Of a stretch of 64,000 nucleotides of DNA, positions 1 through 12,400 are shown in pieces; the stretch's first letter is position 1, and each line of letters opens with the position of its first letter. The DNA is from Sclerurus mexicanus. Lineage: Eukaryota > Chordata > Aves > Passeriformes > Furnariidae. The stretch is from NCBI GenBank assembly GCA_013396755.1, contig VWZF01005175.1:1-64000 (forward strand). The letters run 5' to 3'. The notes under the pieces are model-generated. The model made no database searches and had not been told where the DNA came from. It saw only the letters and a list, made by a program, of their open reading frames with translations. The position numbers were made by a program, and so were the translations under genes.

Positions 1-350
1 ACAGCTGTGTGTGGGGATGTACACTTGTGTGGGGATATATAACTATACACACCGAGAGAGAGAGAGAGGTGCACATACAGAGTTATATACACCTGTATGT
101 GTGTGTGTGTGTACATTTACCCGTTGTATAGCTGTATAACCCTGTATGTATACCTCACTGTGGTAAATATATATACATACATATATATACAGACACATAT
201 ATATACCTGTACAGATACACACACACACACACATGTCTATATATAGGTGTATATATAGGGTGTATACACCTCTACACCTGTATAGCCAATATTGATGTTT
301 ATGGGTGTATACATATATATATATAATATATATATATGTGTTTATAGGGC
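1..350. repeat. Compound AT/GT microsatellite
   Basis: Low-complexity DNA made of mixed tracts of TA, GT/CA and GA dinucleotides, for example a GA run near 54-68, GT near 97-112, CA near 215-232 and TA near 311-340. It has no credible coding content. It lies about 430 bp upstream of the galectin-related gene's start codon. ORFs across it are artefacts of the repeats. Confidence 0.9.
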
Positions 351-493
351 TGCTAGTTGTCTATGTACATACTTTTACCCCTTTGAGAGGAGACAGAAGT
401 GGTGCCAATAAATACATGGCTTAGGGTGTGTATGTCCTGCACACAAGTAGTGTGTCAGGCACACACCCCCCCCACACACACACTGAAGAGCCG

Positions 494-538
494 TATGGGA
501 TGTGCAGGTATGGGATGTGCAGGTATGGGATGTGCAGG
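494..538. repeat. Three-copy 15-bp tandem repeat
   Basis: The unit tatgggatgtgcagg occurs three times without interruption at 494-508, 509-523 and 524-538. It sits at the boundary between the AT-rich microsatellite and the GC-rich promoter region of the galectin-related gene. No function is evident. Confidence 0.95.
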
Positions 539-800
539 TACGGGCGGGCCGCCGGGGGTGCCGCTGCCCTGTCACCGCGGCCCGGGGAGCTCCCGCGGGG
601 GCCGTGACTCAGCTGCTGCTGCGCTGGGTGGTGTCCAGCCGGTGCTGGGCAGAGATAACCCCCTCCTACATCCTCCCTTTATTCCGGGCTTTTTGTTTGC
701 TTTTGTCCTGCCACACAAAACACAGACTCCTCCGGGGGCTGCTGCGGCGAGGCACGGGGAGGAGGCGGCGCGGTGATGACAGAGGACAGGTGTGCCAAAG
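536..800 (+). promoter_or_regulatory. GC-rich promoter region of galectin-related gene
   Basis: Base composition shifts abruptly from AT/GT repeats to GC-rich, CpG-containing DNA over this stretch, which ends at the first coding exon (776-799) and its gtaagt donor. No TATA box is obvious at a usual distance. A CpG-type promoter with the transcription start somewhere in 540-770 is the simplest reading. The exact start site cannot be read from sequence. Confidence 0.5.
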
Positions 801-3800
801 TAAGTGGGCGAGGGAGTCCGCGGGGCTCCTGAGCCGGAACCACGGGAAGGGAGCTGTGTCCATGTGCACACCGTGGGACCCACCAACAAGCCCGTAAGGT
901 GCCGCAGGAGTTTGTATCATTACCCCTACGGCTTCCTGAGTATTTTTCACCTGTACTGTCAGTTCCACCTCAGCAGATAAATGGTGCATGGACAGTCGTG
1001 CCTGTGAACTTTCCCCAGCCACGCCAGATGAGCTGTAACGAGGCCATGTGGTTGTCCTTCAATCTATTCAGTTCTGATATCCTCTGTTTTTAATGACGGT
1101 GCTTACCGTGGTGCAGCTCTGCACAAACAATTTCTCAACCTGTACTTTCAGGTTGGGGGATTATTTTGTATCTTGTCTCTTCTCTAGGCAAGGAAGGAGT
1201 TTTAGTGGGATGTGGGACCTGTAAGAGGATGAACTTCATTTATCCTGGGATCTTTTATGTTTATTACCCACTCTAATTGCTTTATCCAGTTTAAAGTATC
1301 TCCCTACAGTCAGACTCTTTTCTTGAGAAGCGGCTTCCTTATGTAAGACATGTCAGGTGCTTAATGCTTTTCTTTTTTTTTTACAAAGTTCAAAACATAC
1401 CTGCTGGAGTATCTGCCCACTTCTGTAAGGGTAATTGTACATTATTAACAATCAGGAGCGCTCCTGTCATTTTTGAAGGTACTTTTAAATTAATATTTTC
1501 CAATATTGATCTTGTTAGGAATTAGAAGTTTATTAATATATCTGTGAAGCTGTAAAGGCAGCTGGATGTAAATATCAAGGTGGGAAAATAAATTGTATAA
1601 GGTCATCTTAGCAGAAGATACAGCTAGCGTATTGATATTGGGAAATGAGGTGTAGGCAAGACTTTTTATCCTGAATTTGTGTGTGTGTGTTGTGCAGGTC
1701 TTCTAGCAAAACTGTCTGAATTTTTACCTTGGAACACTGGGATGATAAAGCTCTTTTTATCTAAAACAGAGTCTGTTGTGCATTGCCTTGCAACGTTATC
1801 AGTGTTATGCAAGTAGCTAATAACGTCTGGAGTTTTATAGCAGCTTCTTTCCAAGTGAATCTGCATAGGGAGTGATTACATGCTCCTGTGTAGTGTTCCG
1901 ATATTTACATTTTAAAGCCATTTCTGAAACTGAAGTCTCAAAACGTCCCTACCACCTGTTTCCAAGCTCTCTCTTTAATATTTCCATGTAGACTATGTAT
2001 TAGGTATTAGTTCCTCCGCAGACCATCAGAGCTGTTAGAGAATTACTTGGAAAAAGTAAACGTAGCTCAGATCTTTGGCTGGAGTTTGCAAATACAGGTG
2101 TCTGTGAACAGGGCAAATGCAGAGCCACCAAGAAGCCATTTCTGCCTTTGAAAGAGTGTGACTTTTCAAAGTCACTGTCACAACAGGACAACTGGGATCA
2201 CCTGTGAGGACATGGTCAATGTGCAGTGGCTGGCCAGCATCTATTCTGGCTTTGTGCTTTTATAGGGAGCAGAGGCTGCCTGGGCTGGTGTAAAATCTGC
2301 TGGTGCTGAGTTAGCCAATCTGGCAGCGCATTTGGACTGGCGCAGTAAGTTCGTGCAGAGTCTGTGCTCTGCGTCATTCTGCCACAAAGCTTTTCATCTG
2401 CTGCATGGAGCACTGGAGATTTATTGTGTCACCAGATGACAGCAGCCATCGCCATGTCCTCCTGGGTATGCCACCCACCCAGGCACTGTCCCTCCACCGT
2501 GCCTGCAGCACCTGCTCCGGTCCTGTGGAGTGGTGACAGTGTCCCAAAGCAGTGGTGGCTGTTCCCAGAGCTGTGCCACCAGGGCCCTCCTCACACAGAT
2601 CGCTGGGGCAGGGCCACGATAGGGGCCCAGGTTGGGTGGGAGGCTGCCCAGGCTGGGTGGGATGCTGCCCGGCAGTGGAAGAAATGCTTCAGGCTGGAAA
2701 TATTTCTGAGTTCTTGTGTACGTGCAAAAATAAAACCAAGTTATATCAGGTGACCAAGGCAGGCGTTTAAAGCTGGTTTGCCCACAGCATCACCCACTGC
2801 AGCCATTTTCACTGTTCCCTGCAGGTGGAGCAGTATGTTGGTGAAATTAAAGGTGGCCTGAGACCAGCCATGAAACTCACTGTCATGGGGATGGTACACC
2901 CCAACCCCAAGAGGTAGGTGAAGGGACTGGTGGGAGCTTCACTCCATCATACATGCTCCTACCTGTTTTCTAAATTTGGAAGCTTTCTTGGAGGTCCATG
3001 CTCCTTGGAGGAATTTATGGCTTTGTTTAGTTTTCCTCCACTTAGACTAAGACTAAAAGGTCAAGGAGGAGTCCACTGTTCAGCCTTTCTGACTGCCCTG
3101 ACAGGATTTTCCACTCCTTGCCCTTATCTAACATGAACTGGAAGGGAGCACACAAGTGGCATTTCTCCTCCAGGAAGAGGTACAGTTCTCAACCTGCATC
3201 TTGGTTGTCTGCTGCAGGTTGGAATCAACACCATTTAAAAACCAGAGCTTTTGGCACAGGAGGTACAGGTTCGTTGCTGTCTTTTATCTGGACAGCAGCA
3301 GCAGCTATGCTTACCATTATTGCATTACTTTATTGCATCAACAGCTGTCAGCTCCACTGGTTCCACAGGTGAAGAGTTTGCCATAACCTCTTTAAGGACA
3401 CAAATGAGTACGTACTGAAAAGTTTGATTTCAGTCAGGAGAGTGGTAAAGCAACATCAGAAAACACTAGCATCCTGCTGGAAATCGGCGGTAGAAAAGAA
3501 GACCAGCCATGTCTCATCCCCTTCTCTAGCTTCTAAGGCTGTAGAAGTCCTGTATGTCAGTCTGAGATGAAATCAGTAGCTGTCTCAAGTCTCTATATGC
3601 ATCTGTCATGTTCACCATGTCCTTTCACATTTCTGAAAGTTCCGGTCATTTAATTTGTTTTTTTCAGCTTCTCAGTGACTCTGCTCTGTGATCCAGTGGA
3701 TGCAAACAAAGATGTTGGGATGTTATTTACAGTTAACTTCAGTGAGAAATCCATCACCCGAAATGCACGAATTGCTGGGAAATGGGGAAGAGAAGAGAAG

Positions 3801-4353
3801 ACTATTCCCTACTTTCCGTTTACAGCAGGTGACACGTTCAAGGTAATTTTTAGGGTACTATGAAAAGGGTAGAGACAAGGAAGGGGGAAAGGCTGAAGGC
3901 TTTGTATGCTACCATGAATAGCTAACTACTGGCATCGCCAGGTTAACTAGTCTAGTATGGCACAGGCAGCAACAGTTCAAGCCCTGATGGGAGAGGTGCA
4001 TTCCTTTGTCTAATCTTAGTGAGAGTACTCTCTCCATGGAGCTTTGCAGTACCATCTCTGCAGAGGGTAGGTTATTTATTAGGGGATTTCAGAAGAACTG
4101 GTAGACTCTCTGCTTCACTATCCCCACCACATTCGGTTCTAAGTCCATGCTGGTGAAATCAACCCTGCTGCTGACCTCTAACACCTTCCTCTGTCCTTTT
4201 CCATTGCAGATGGAGATCTTATGTGAACACCAGCAAATACGAGTCTTGCTTGATGGACGCCAGCTCTGTGACTTCACTCACCGCATTCAGCCTCTGAACT
4301 TGGTGAAAGCTTTGAAGATCTCAGGGGACATCAAGCTTACCAAAGTGGCTTGA
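776..4353 (+). CDS. Galectin-related protein (LGALSL-like paralog), 143 aa
   Basis: Four coding exons: 776-799, 2825-2913, 3668-3842 and 4210-4353, all with GT-AG borders and phases that join cleanly (432 bp with TGA). Exon 1 gives only eight residues (MTEDRCAK); it was chosen because it lies in GC-rich DNA, has a gtaagt donor and joins in phase 0. The rest is one galectin fold (about residues 12-143) with family landmarks IPYFPF (84-89), EILCEH and DGRQL followed by DF and HRI. It resembles LGALSL most, but is shorter at the N terminus and clearly a different paralog. Of the usual galectin sugar contacts, N70, W77 and E80/E81 appear kept, while the H-x-N-P-R strand reads LFTVNFS, so classical beta-galactoside binding is doubtful. 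No signal peptide is seen, as is usual for galectins. It converges with PLEK2. The family call is strong; the exact paralog name is not certain. Confidence 0.85.
2626..2667. repeat. Two-copy 21-bp GC-rich tandem repeat
   Basis: Two imperfect copies of a 21-bp unit (2626-2646 and 2647-2667), each built around a GGGTGGG core followed by GCTG. They lie inside a locally GC-rich part (about 2440-2680) of intron 1 of the galectin-related gene. No gene or known repeat family was recognised. Confidence 0.7.
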
Positions 4354-5161
4354 AAAAGGAGACCACAACATCACTAGGGGACAAAGGAAAATGTACTTTC
4401 TCTTGTCTGAGAAATGTTTCATCTTTTTCCCCTGCCTGATTCTGGGGAGTTGGAACTGTATATTTTTAATTTTCTGATGTGTTTGAGATACACACTTTTT
4501 TTTTCCCTCATACACAGTCAGCAATTGCAGAGCTATGGCTGATCTTGATAAATCTGAGAGCCTTTGCTGAGATACACTTTTGGCCTCCCAAACTGCAAAA
4601 TTTATGATGCTGTGCAGTATCTCACGTCCTTATGGTTCCTTAACCCTGTGGGCATGCCAGGTGGCAGAGCTCAGTCCTCTGCGCTGGGGTGGCTGTTAGC
4701 ATTGTGACTAGAACTGGGCATTATGCAGGTAATGGGACTGAGAAAAGAGAAGCAGGAGATTTTCTTGTAAGTTGATACGGGAGCCTGATGGGCCCCAGCA
4801 AGGCTCACATTCTCAGGAGGGAACTGCTTTTCCTAGAAGCTCTGCTCAATCAGCACAAAGCCACCTGTGCTTCCCAGTACAGAGTGATAAATGCCTTACC
4901 AACATCCCTATCTCTTCCAGGTAGCTTTTCTTGAACTGAAAGGTTTCAACAGCTGTGGATTTCAGTCTTTTCTGGACCAGCCCTAGGAAATGGTATCTAT
5001 AGCTGAAACTGCATTGCCTGTTCTTGTATCTAATTAAAACTGCACCTTTGCTGACAAACTTCTTTAAATAAGCTCTGTTAAATATTTGAACATATGTAAG
5101 TGTTGTGCTGTTATTTCATTGCTGTAACTTTAGAAGAAAGTCCTAAATACATGGCTATTCT

Positions 5162-5167
5162 AATAAA
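5162..5167 (+). terminator. Candidate poly(A) signal, galectin-related gene
   Basis: AATAAA about 0.8 kb after the stop codon at 4353. An ATTAAA variant at 5033-5038 is an alternative. Either would end the transcript just before the 3' end of the convergent PLEK2 gene. Confidence 0.5.
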
Positions 5168-5466
5168 TACATAAGCATATATGGTATGCTGCTTTTGACC
5201 ATGAGACTTTTTCTCAGTACACAACTTGGAGAACATAAAATCTGCACAGAGATGGATCTGTGGACAGAGGGCTATCGAATTCCTCTGTGACTTCAGGGAA
5301 GATTTATAGCATGGTGCCTTCAGAAGGCTTTTGAAAGTTCTGCAGAGTCTGGCTGTCAGATACAGGTACTCAGATAAAAAAGGAATTTTATGAAAATAGT
5401 ATATTAGCAGGCTGTTCAGGTGTTTTAATAATTTTCCACATTCTATTTTACCCTCAGGTGTCTCAG

Positions 5467-5472
5467 TTTATT
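5467..5472 (-). terminator. PLEK2: Candidate poly(A) signal, PLEK2
   Basis: TTTATT on the plus strand, read as AATAAA on the minus strand, about 1.0 kb past the PLEK2 stop at 6493. If used, the PLEK2 and galectin-related transcripts end roughly 300 bp apart, tail to tail. Confidence 0.4.
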
Positions 5473-6492
5473 TACAAATCTAAAATGATAGTGAATGAAA
5501 CAATTATTTTTCATATACTCAAACTGCCCTCTGAGATAAATCATCTCTCTAAAGAGCACAGGATATTCAAATGCACTGGTTTTGGGGTTGGGGGGTTTTT
5601 TTATACTTAATGAAATCAAAGATAAGTTGAGTAGACAAATAATGGAAAAAATAATGACTTAGGATAGAAAAAGCAATAGTCGTATGTGCTGCAATAATTC
5701 TCAGTCCAAGTGGTTCTCCAACATAAATGGACTTATGGTGATAATCAAAAGGAAAAGTCTTGCTTTTACGGCTGATTTCTTCCAATATATTCAGCACCAA
5801 CAACTGTGTGGAACTGCCACTGGTCTGGTTTGATACGCTGGATCCTGTACTGCTGTGGTACCTTATGAGCACAAGAGTAATCTCTATAGTGGAGAGAAAG
5901 CTCCTTTGGTCTTTTCCACTGTAACAGAGAACCAAATAGTAGAGCAGGTGGATGGACAGACAGGCCTTTTGTTTGCTTTGCAATCTGATGATCCTGGCAG
6001 CTGGATTGCAGTTTAGCACAAGATTCGTGTGGTATACCAAGAAAGGCAGCCTCAGACACCAGACTTTGATGTTTCAGTCCTAACTAGTTAAGTTTATGAG
6101 CCCCCTTTATAAAGGGGAAAGGAGCAAGATATTTCTGCTTTAAGATAAAGCACAACCTGAATCTGTCAGACATGAACTGAATACTTGTACAAAAGATTCT
6201 TTTCTTCCATATTGGAATATTGTATCTCATAATTTCTTTGTAAAGCCCCATTTGTCCGTATCCTCCTATTGTCTTTTGTCTCTTGGTTAGACGGTAAATT
6301 CTTGGTGGAGAATTATTCTGGATCTACACAACTTTAAGGCACCTAGAATGCTGATCTGTCAGGAACTGCTATGTGTTAGGTAATTCAAATAAGAGAAATA
6401 GACTATCAAGGGGAAAACAATACTCCCATATAATGAGAACAGGAAACTTGGTCACAAATGCGATTTGTCATTTGGCATGGAGTCCACGTTAC

Positions 6493-9400
6493 TCATGTCA
6501 GTGGTTTGATTGCCTCAATCCACTGCACTCGCTCTGCCTTGGAGCTGGCCTGGATATAATAATGAATGTCATTTTTGGTGATGATTTTGAAGAGATTGCC
6601 TTGCACATTGCCCTTCACTCCTGTGGAGAGGAAAAAAAAAAGGGATAGATCAGGAAAGTGCACAGAGAAAGTTTTCTGGCAGATATGAAGCTTCATAGGG
6701 AAGAATTTGAATTTAGTGAATTAGGGAATCAAATCTTTCCTTTTTATGGTGGATAAGACCTCTAAATCTCTTGTGTCTTTGATTTCCCTTCTGCAAAATC
6801 CCTGGAAGTATTTTGGATAGGGCTTCGAGCAACCTGGTCTAGAGGAAGGCAACCTTGTCCATGGCAGAGGGGTTGGAACTAGATGATCTTTGGGGTCCCT
6901 TCCAATCCAACCCACTCGATGACTCTGTGATTATATGAAAATAAAGATATAGTACAGACATTCCTGCTGTGGATTGTATGAACTATTGTGCACTACGCAA
7001 CATAGATAAAGTAGTCTCTCTTTAGATGGAGACTGTTACTTGAGTTATATACTGGAGGGATGAACTCCCTACCAGTTTGTACAGTAGATAGATTTACTCC
7101 TGCCTGGATTTGGGTTCCTCTTAGCAAGGAATTCTATTGTCTGTCATGTCCCCCTGCCCCAGACCGAAGCTTGTTCAGACGTTCTCTTTGAAAGATTTTC
7201 AGTATTTGAGATCCACACGTTGTGCTTCCTATCATAAAATAAATTGCTTTAACAGCAGAAACACTTATCTGCAAGGCCAAGGTTTTAGACAAATGCCTAA
7301 GCTAAGCATATGCTCTATCAGAACTGGTTTTTGTATTGCTGTGCTTATGTCTCCCCTGCATTTGGATCCTAGCAGATCAAAAAGGAAGATGTAATAGCCT
7401 AAGTAGAGAAGACATGCAGAAAAGGGATGGCATCAGAGGATGCCTCAAAACTTTGAGTTAAACAACATCCAAAGAGAAGGTGTTTCCTTTGTCTGTTAAC
7501 TCTGGAATATTAATCGGTGTCTGAGGACTGTCTCAGAGGTCATATGACTAAGAAAAGTCCATAAAAAGGGGAACACCCAAGATATGTGGAAAAAACACTA
7601 AAAAAAGTCCCCTTTGGTGTGGACAACACAGTAGTACAGGGATTTGTGACATGCCTCTTCCCTTGCTTGCAAAGGGAAATGTAGGGCCAGCCTACTTGCA
7701 CATACACACAAATCCACACCCAAAGACTACTGCTGTGGCATAAATATGTATGTATGGAAGTGTAGAGGCTCGTGCTTACCTGCTGGGACTCCATTGTCCT
7801 CCAGAGCTGAGACAAGACAGCCACGAAGGGAGAATCCACCTACTGGCTTGTTTTCTTCCTGCAAAGAAAAGGGAAACAAGGCTTAGCTGCAAAATGTCAT
7901 CATTTCCCAGAGCAAATATATTATTTTTATAAAGTTGGGGATGTAATGCCAGTCTTTCCAGGTGTGAAACATCCATGTCACAAAAGTAATTTACAACATA
8001 TAATTAAATGCATTACTATATTGTTCCAGTCTTAGATGTTTCTCTGATGTAGCTGGGCATGGTGGAGATCGGTTAAAAGCATAAAGGTGGGCAATTGCAT
8101 TTCAAACCTATGTATAGTTTTATCCATAAATCTGCTAAGGAAAAGGAATCTCATTGGGAAAAAGACAAAGTCCTACACAAAGTCCTACAAGGACAACCTC
8201 CTAGGGCAAGGCCAGAGAGGTCTAATTCCCCAGGAAATGGATAGAAGGAGCTCTGTGTGACAGAAACATTTACAGCATAATTGTATTTTCTTTATAATGT
8301 TTAGGTCTGTAAGAGGATTTCTGGGGGTGATAACTTCCCACTCACATACCTTAGTGGGGTCATAGTAGTGCAAAAAAGCAGGATCAGCTCTCAAAACAAA
8401 TCTCCTCACCTTCCAGTTTTTCCTCTTGTGCCCCTGAAAAATGGAAGAATTAAAGTTACCACCTCCTGAAATGGCCATTTTCTTGCAGGCTGGAGGGGAG
8501 ACATAAATAGGTACCAAAAAAGAGGTTTTGGAGCTAACAGAGAAAAAAATCTTTCCTGACATCTTGGTAGTTCCCAGAATTTTCTGCTTATCTTCCTTCT
8601 TCATACATAGATAGTTCCTTCCTCTCTTCCTTTCCTGTGCTGAGAACTAAGAAAGCAAAGTGACAGGACCAAACTATTATATTCCTGATTCTTGCTTTTA
8701 ATAATATGGGTGTCATTAAAAATTCATGCTGTGTATGCTCTGAGGGGATAATGTCAGGTCCTTTTCCAGCTCTTCACTCTCTCACCTGAGCCCCCTCGGG
8801 TGCTGACAGTCCAGGACAGCACTGCAAGCCTGTGCCAGGCCCAGCAAGCACCTCTCTTGGAGGTTTGGTGCTGGGGCTCAGGGCCAGCCCAGGGCTGCCC
8901 CTTGCTGCTGCTGGCCATGGGAAGAAGCTCCTGGACAGCTCTCATGTCCCGTGGAGATGGAGGGGCTGCCCTGCCAGCCTGTGGGGATCCCCCAGCGCCC
9001 CACCAACCCTCGTAGCACCGTGGCAGTTGGAGGAGGGAGGGTTGGGAAGCATCTGGTAATCCAGTTTGCACAATGCTGAAGTTGGAGCTCTGGCTACAAA
9101 CTTCTAGAGTAGGAATATGGCCATACAGGGCAGGCAGGGTTCTGTTTGCAGGTGCTTGTGTTATGCTTTGAAACAGCATGATTGCCCCTTGTCTTGTTTG
9201 TGGCAAGGGTTGGAAACTAAATCTTGCAGACCAAGGGTCAGACCCTTTAAACAATTACTGCCAACAGGTAATTGTGCCCAGAATAACTGTGCCCAAACCA
9301 ATCAGATCTCACCACCACCAGAGCACCCACATGTACATGAGTGACTGCCCACGGGTAAATGCCCACTTCATATAAAAGTCTAGCTACTCAGCTTTGAAAT

Positions 9401-12400
9401 ATGTCTGTGGCCAGCAAAGCATCAGCACTGCTCACACTACCCAGGTGGGATAGGTCAAACCAGAGGGACAGTAGATCTGCTTGGAAGTGAATATGACATC
9501 TGTGGGTAGGATTTGAAGTTTTTGTGGGACTTTTGCTTTTGATACCATTTTGTACTTTTCAGTATACACTCAATATATACAGAATATCCAATTAATCCTG
9601 CCTGAGCAGCAAGTTCCACAGCTCACTTCTTTACAACTAGATCCTCTTCGCCTCTAAGAGTAGTACTGACAGGCAAGTTAGTTCTGCTGGCCACAACTCT
9701 TCAGTCATGCCTGTATAAATCATGTTTACTCCCTAAGAAGCCCTAAGAGCTGTCATTTTTCCTGTTTCCCAAAGCAGGTTCAAAGACTGTGCTTACCTGT
9801 TTCACTAAGAATCCTTGCTTCACAATTGTGCCGCTTAATTCAGAGATGTTAAATTGTACCTCTTCCTTGGAACTGCTGGTTTTCTTACCGTGTTCAGCCT
9901 ACAAATAGGGTAAAGATGGTTTCATTTTTCTTTTTAACCTAAACACACTTTTAAGTACAAAATTCTGCATTTTATTTCCCATTTTATTTTCCTTGAGCTG
10001 TTTTTAGCTTGTATCTCCTGAGTGAATTCTGCTCCATAGCTCTGCTGCTCAGCCTTGTAGGACCAAGATTCACAAGCAACAGGTTACAGCTGTAAAGCTG
10101 TACACACTCTGTGCACACCCTGTGGCCCTGAGCTGTAGCAGAACTACAGCACATGCAGACACAGCCCTGCACTCCAGGGACACACCCCTTTTAATGCCCA
10201 ATTATGTAATTTGTAGATCCCTCCATATCCATGTAGCTATTTGCCTCCAGCAAGGGTGCCAGTGTTAGTACTACTAAAAGCCTAGAGCTGCTCCTTCTGC
10301 GCTTACTCTCTCAGCCTGCATATTTTGTCTTTGACTGCAAGCTCTGTGTGTCCCCTTCACCACTGCCCCAAATCAAGCGCGTGACGAGGGGCAGAAGAGG
10401 TGCCTCTGTTGGCAGCCATGTCACTTACAAACATGTACAGCGCGGTGGAGTCGTCAAGGAATTTCTCCGAGGGGTCGCTGAAGCGCATGGCCTCGGTGCT
10501 GCGGGCTCCCACAGGCCTGATGAAGTTCTCATCCATCAGCATGGATGCCAAGGTGACGGCCTCGAACCGTGACACGGCAAAGCTATTGGAGATGAGCCAG
10601 TCCACCAGGGCAGAACCTGCAGGAAGAAAGGTAGCTCTCATACCGAGACAGTGTGCTCTTCTGAGGCGAGGCAGATGACCTCCTGCCACACAGGTTGTCA
10701 CTTGCTGAAACATTTTGACACCAGCGCAAAGGCTGTCAATGAAGTGCAAGGTTGACCTTGTGTGGGGTCCTATGTGTGCTTCCATACACCCAAAGAGCCA
10801 AGAGAAAGGTGTTGGCTGCACCACTGCTTTCCACTGGGCCACGACTGATCTCACTATGAAGGCAGGGCTTGTAGTAGCTCCCTTGCCTCTGCAATGTGGT
10901 GTATCAGATGTGAGGTGCCTGTATTGGCCTGCAGCAGGTGTACCTGTGAAGGTCTCTTTGTATCTGTTGCCTTGATCCAAGTTGCGGGTCAGCTTAATTC
11001 CAGTACTGCTGTCATACATTCTCTCCACTATGTCGCTGTAAACGAGAGCACAGCATATTAGTAGTTGAGAAAGACAGGCAGAAATCTCCATGTACTTCCG
11101 TCAGCACCTGGGGTGCCCTCATGATTACCCATGTAAAGATGGGAAGCATTCTAAGTACTCCCCCAGGAGATTTGTCTAAAGTACATGCTAGGAACACTTC
11201 GTTCTCCCAACAGCAGCACTAAACAAGACGCCTCACAAAGTATCTCTTGATTTAAAGCACTTCAAAGTGCTCTATAGTCAGCCTTGATTTACCTGCTCAA
11301 GACCAATAAAACAAATGTAATTTTTCTATTTCTTAATCAGATCTCTGTTTCCTCTTGTTTAACATGATGTACCCTAGAAATCCTAGTCTGGATTCCAGCT
11401 ACCAGCTTTGAAAGCTCACCAACGTGGCACAAACAGTGTCACCACCTGAGTTTTTCCCTGATAATTCATCTTCTGAGGTAATACATCTTCCCAGTGAGAA
11501 TATTCGCACCTGACTAGCGGTGAGGTGCCAGTGCAGAATCCACATGCTCCCAAAAGATGATGGGAAAAGTATGTGCAAACCTAGTGCAGGGGAGCCACTT
11601 CAGAGGTTCCTGGCAACATGGGAGGGGAAGGGAGCACAGAGGAACTTCCTTTGACCCTCCCCATCCATCAGCTCAAGTCCTTTGCAAACTATAACAATAG
11701 AAGAAGAAACCATATACACTTACTGGAGGCTGATATTATCTAGCAGTTTGAAAGAGTTCTTCATTCTGTGAAGTTCTTGTACCTGTACTGGGTGACCAGC
11801 ATGAATAGCTCCAGTGATGTCCAAAGCCCAGGAGTCACGCTCCTCCCTGGAGCAACATTCAAGGAAATAGTCTGTATTGGTTTTTGTCTTTAGTTTGATA
11901 AGTAGCTGTGGAGAAAGAAGTGCAAAGTAATAACATCATTTAGCTATTTCTTTCCTCTTGCCTAAGTCTGATCCCACCTGAGCAGCCTGGAGCAATTCTT
12001 GTTTAGAAGGATGGTGGGCACAACTCTGGGGTGGGGTTTTTTGAGTTTTTTTCTTCTATCCCTCTCAAATCCCTGGGTTTTCAATTCCAAGAATGGTTTG
12101 TATGCATGGAGCTCGTGGTACTTAAGAGAGCAGACCACAGAGATACTGGATGACTGGAGTGTGCTGCTGACTGTGGAGCTTTTCAATCCAGGTCTCAACA
12201 ATTACAAACTCTCACTAGGCTCTTTGTGCCATAAGAAGTCCTGAAATAGTCCGCAACTTCCAGAGTCATTTCCGTTCTGGCCGCATGCAGAGGAAGTCTG
12301 TATTGCTGCTGCCCACGGGTGAGAAGCACAGGAGCCCTCTTGTCGGAAACTTTCTACAGCAGCAATGTCCCACTGGTGAAGGAAAAGGGAGTCTGATCTG

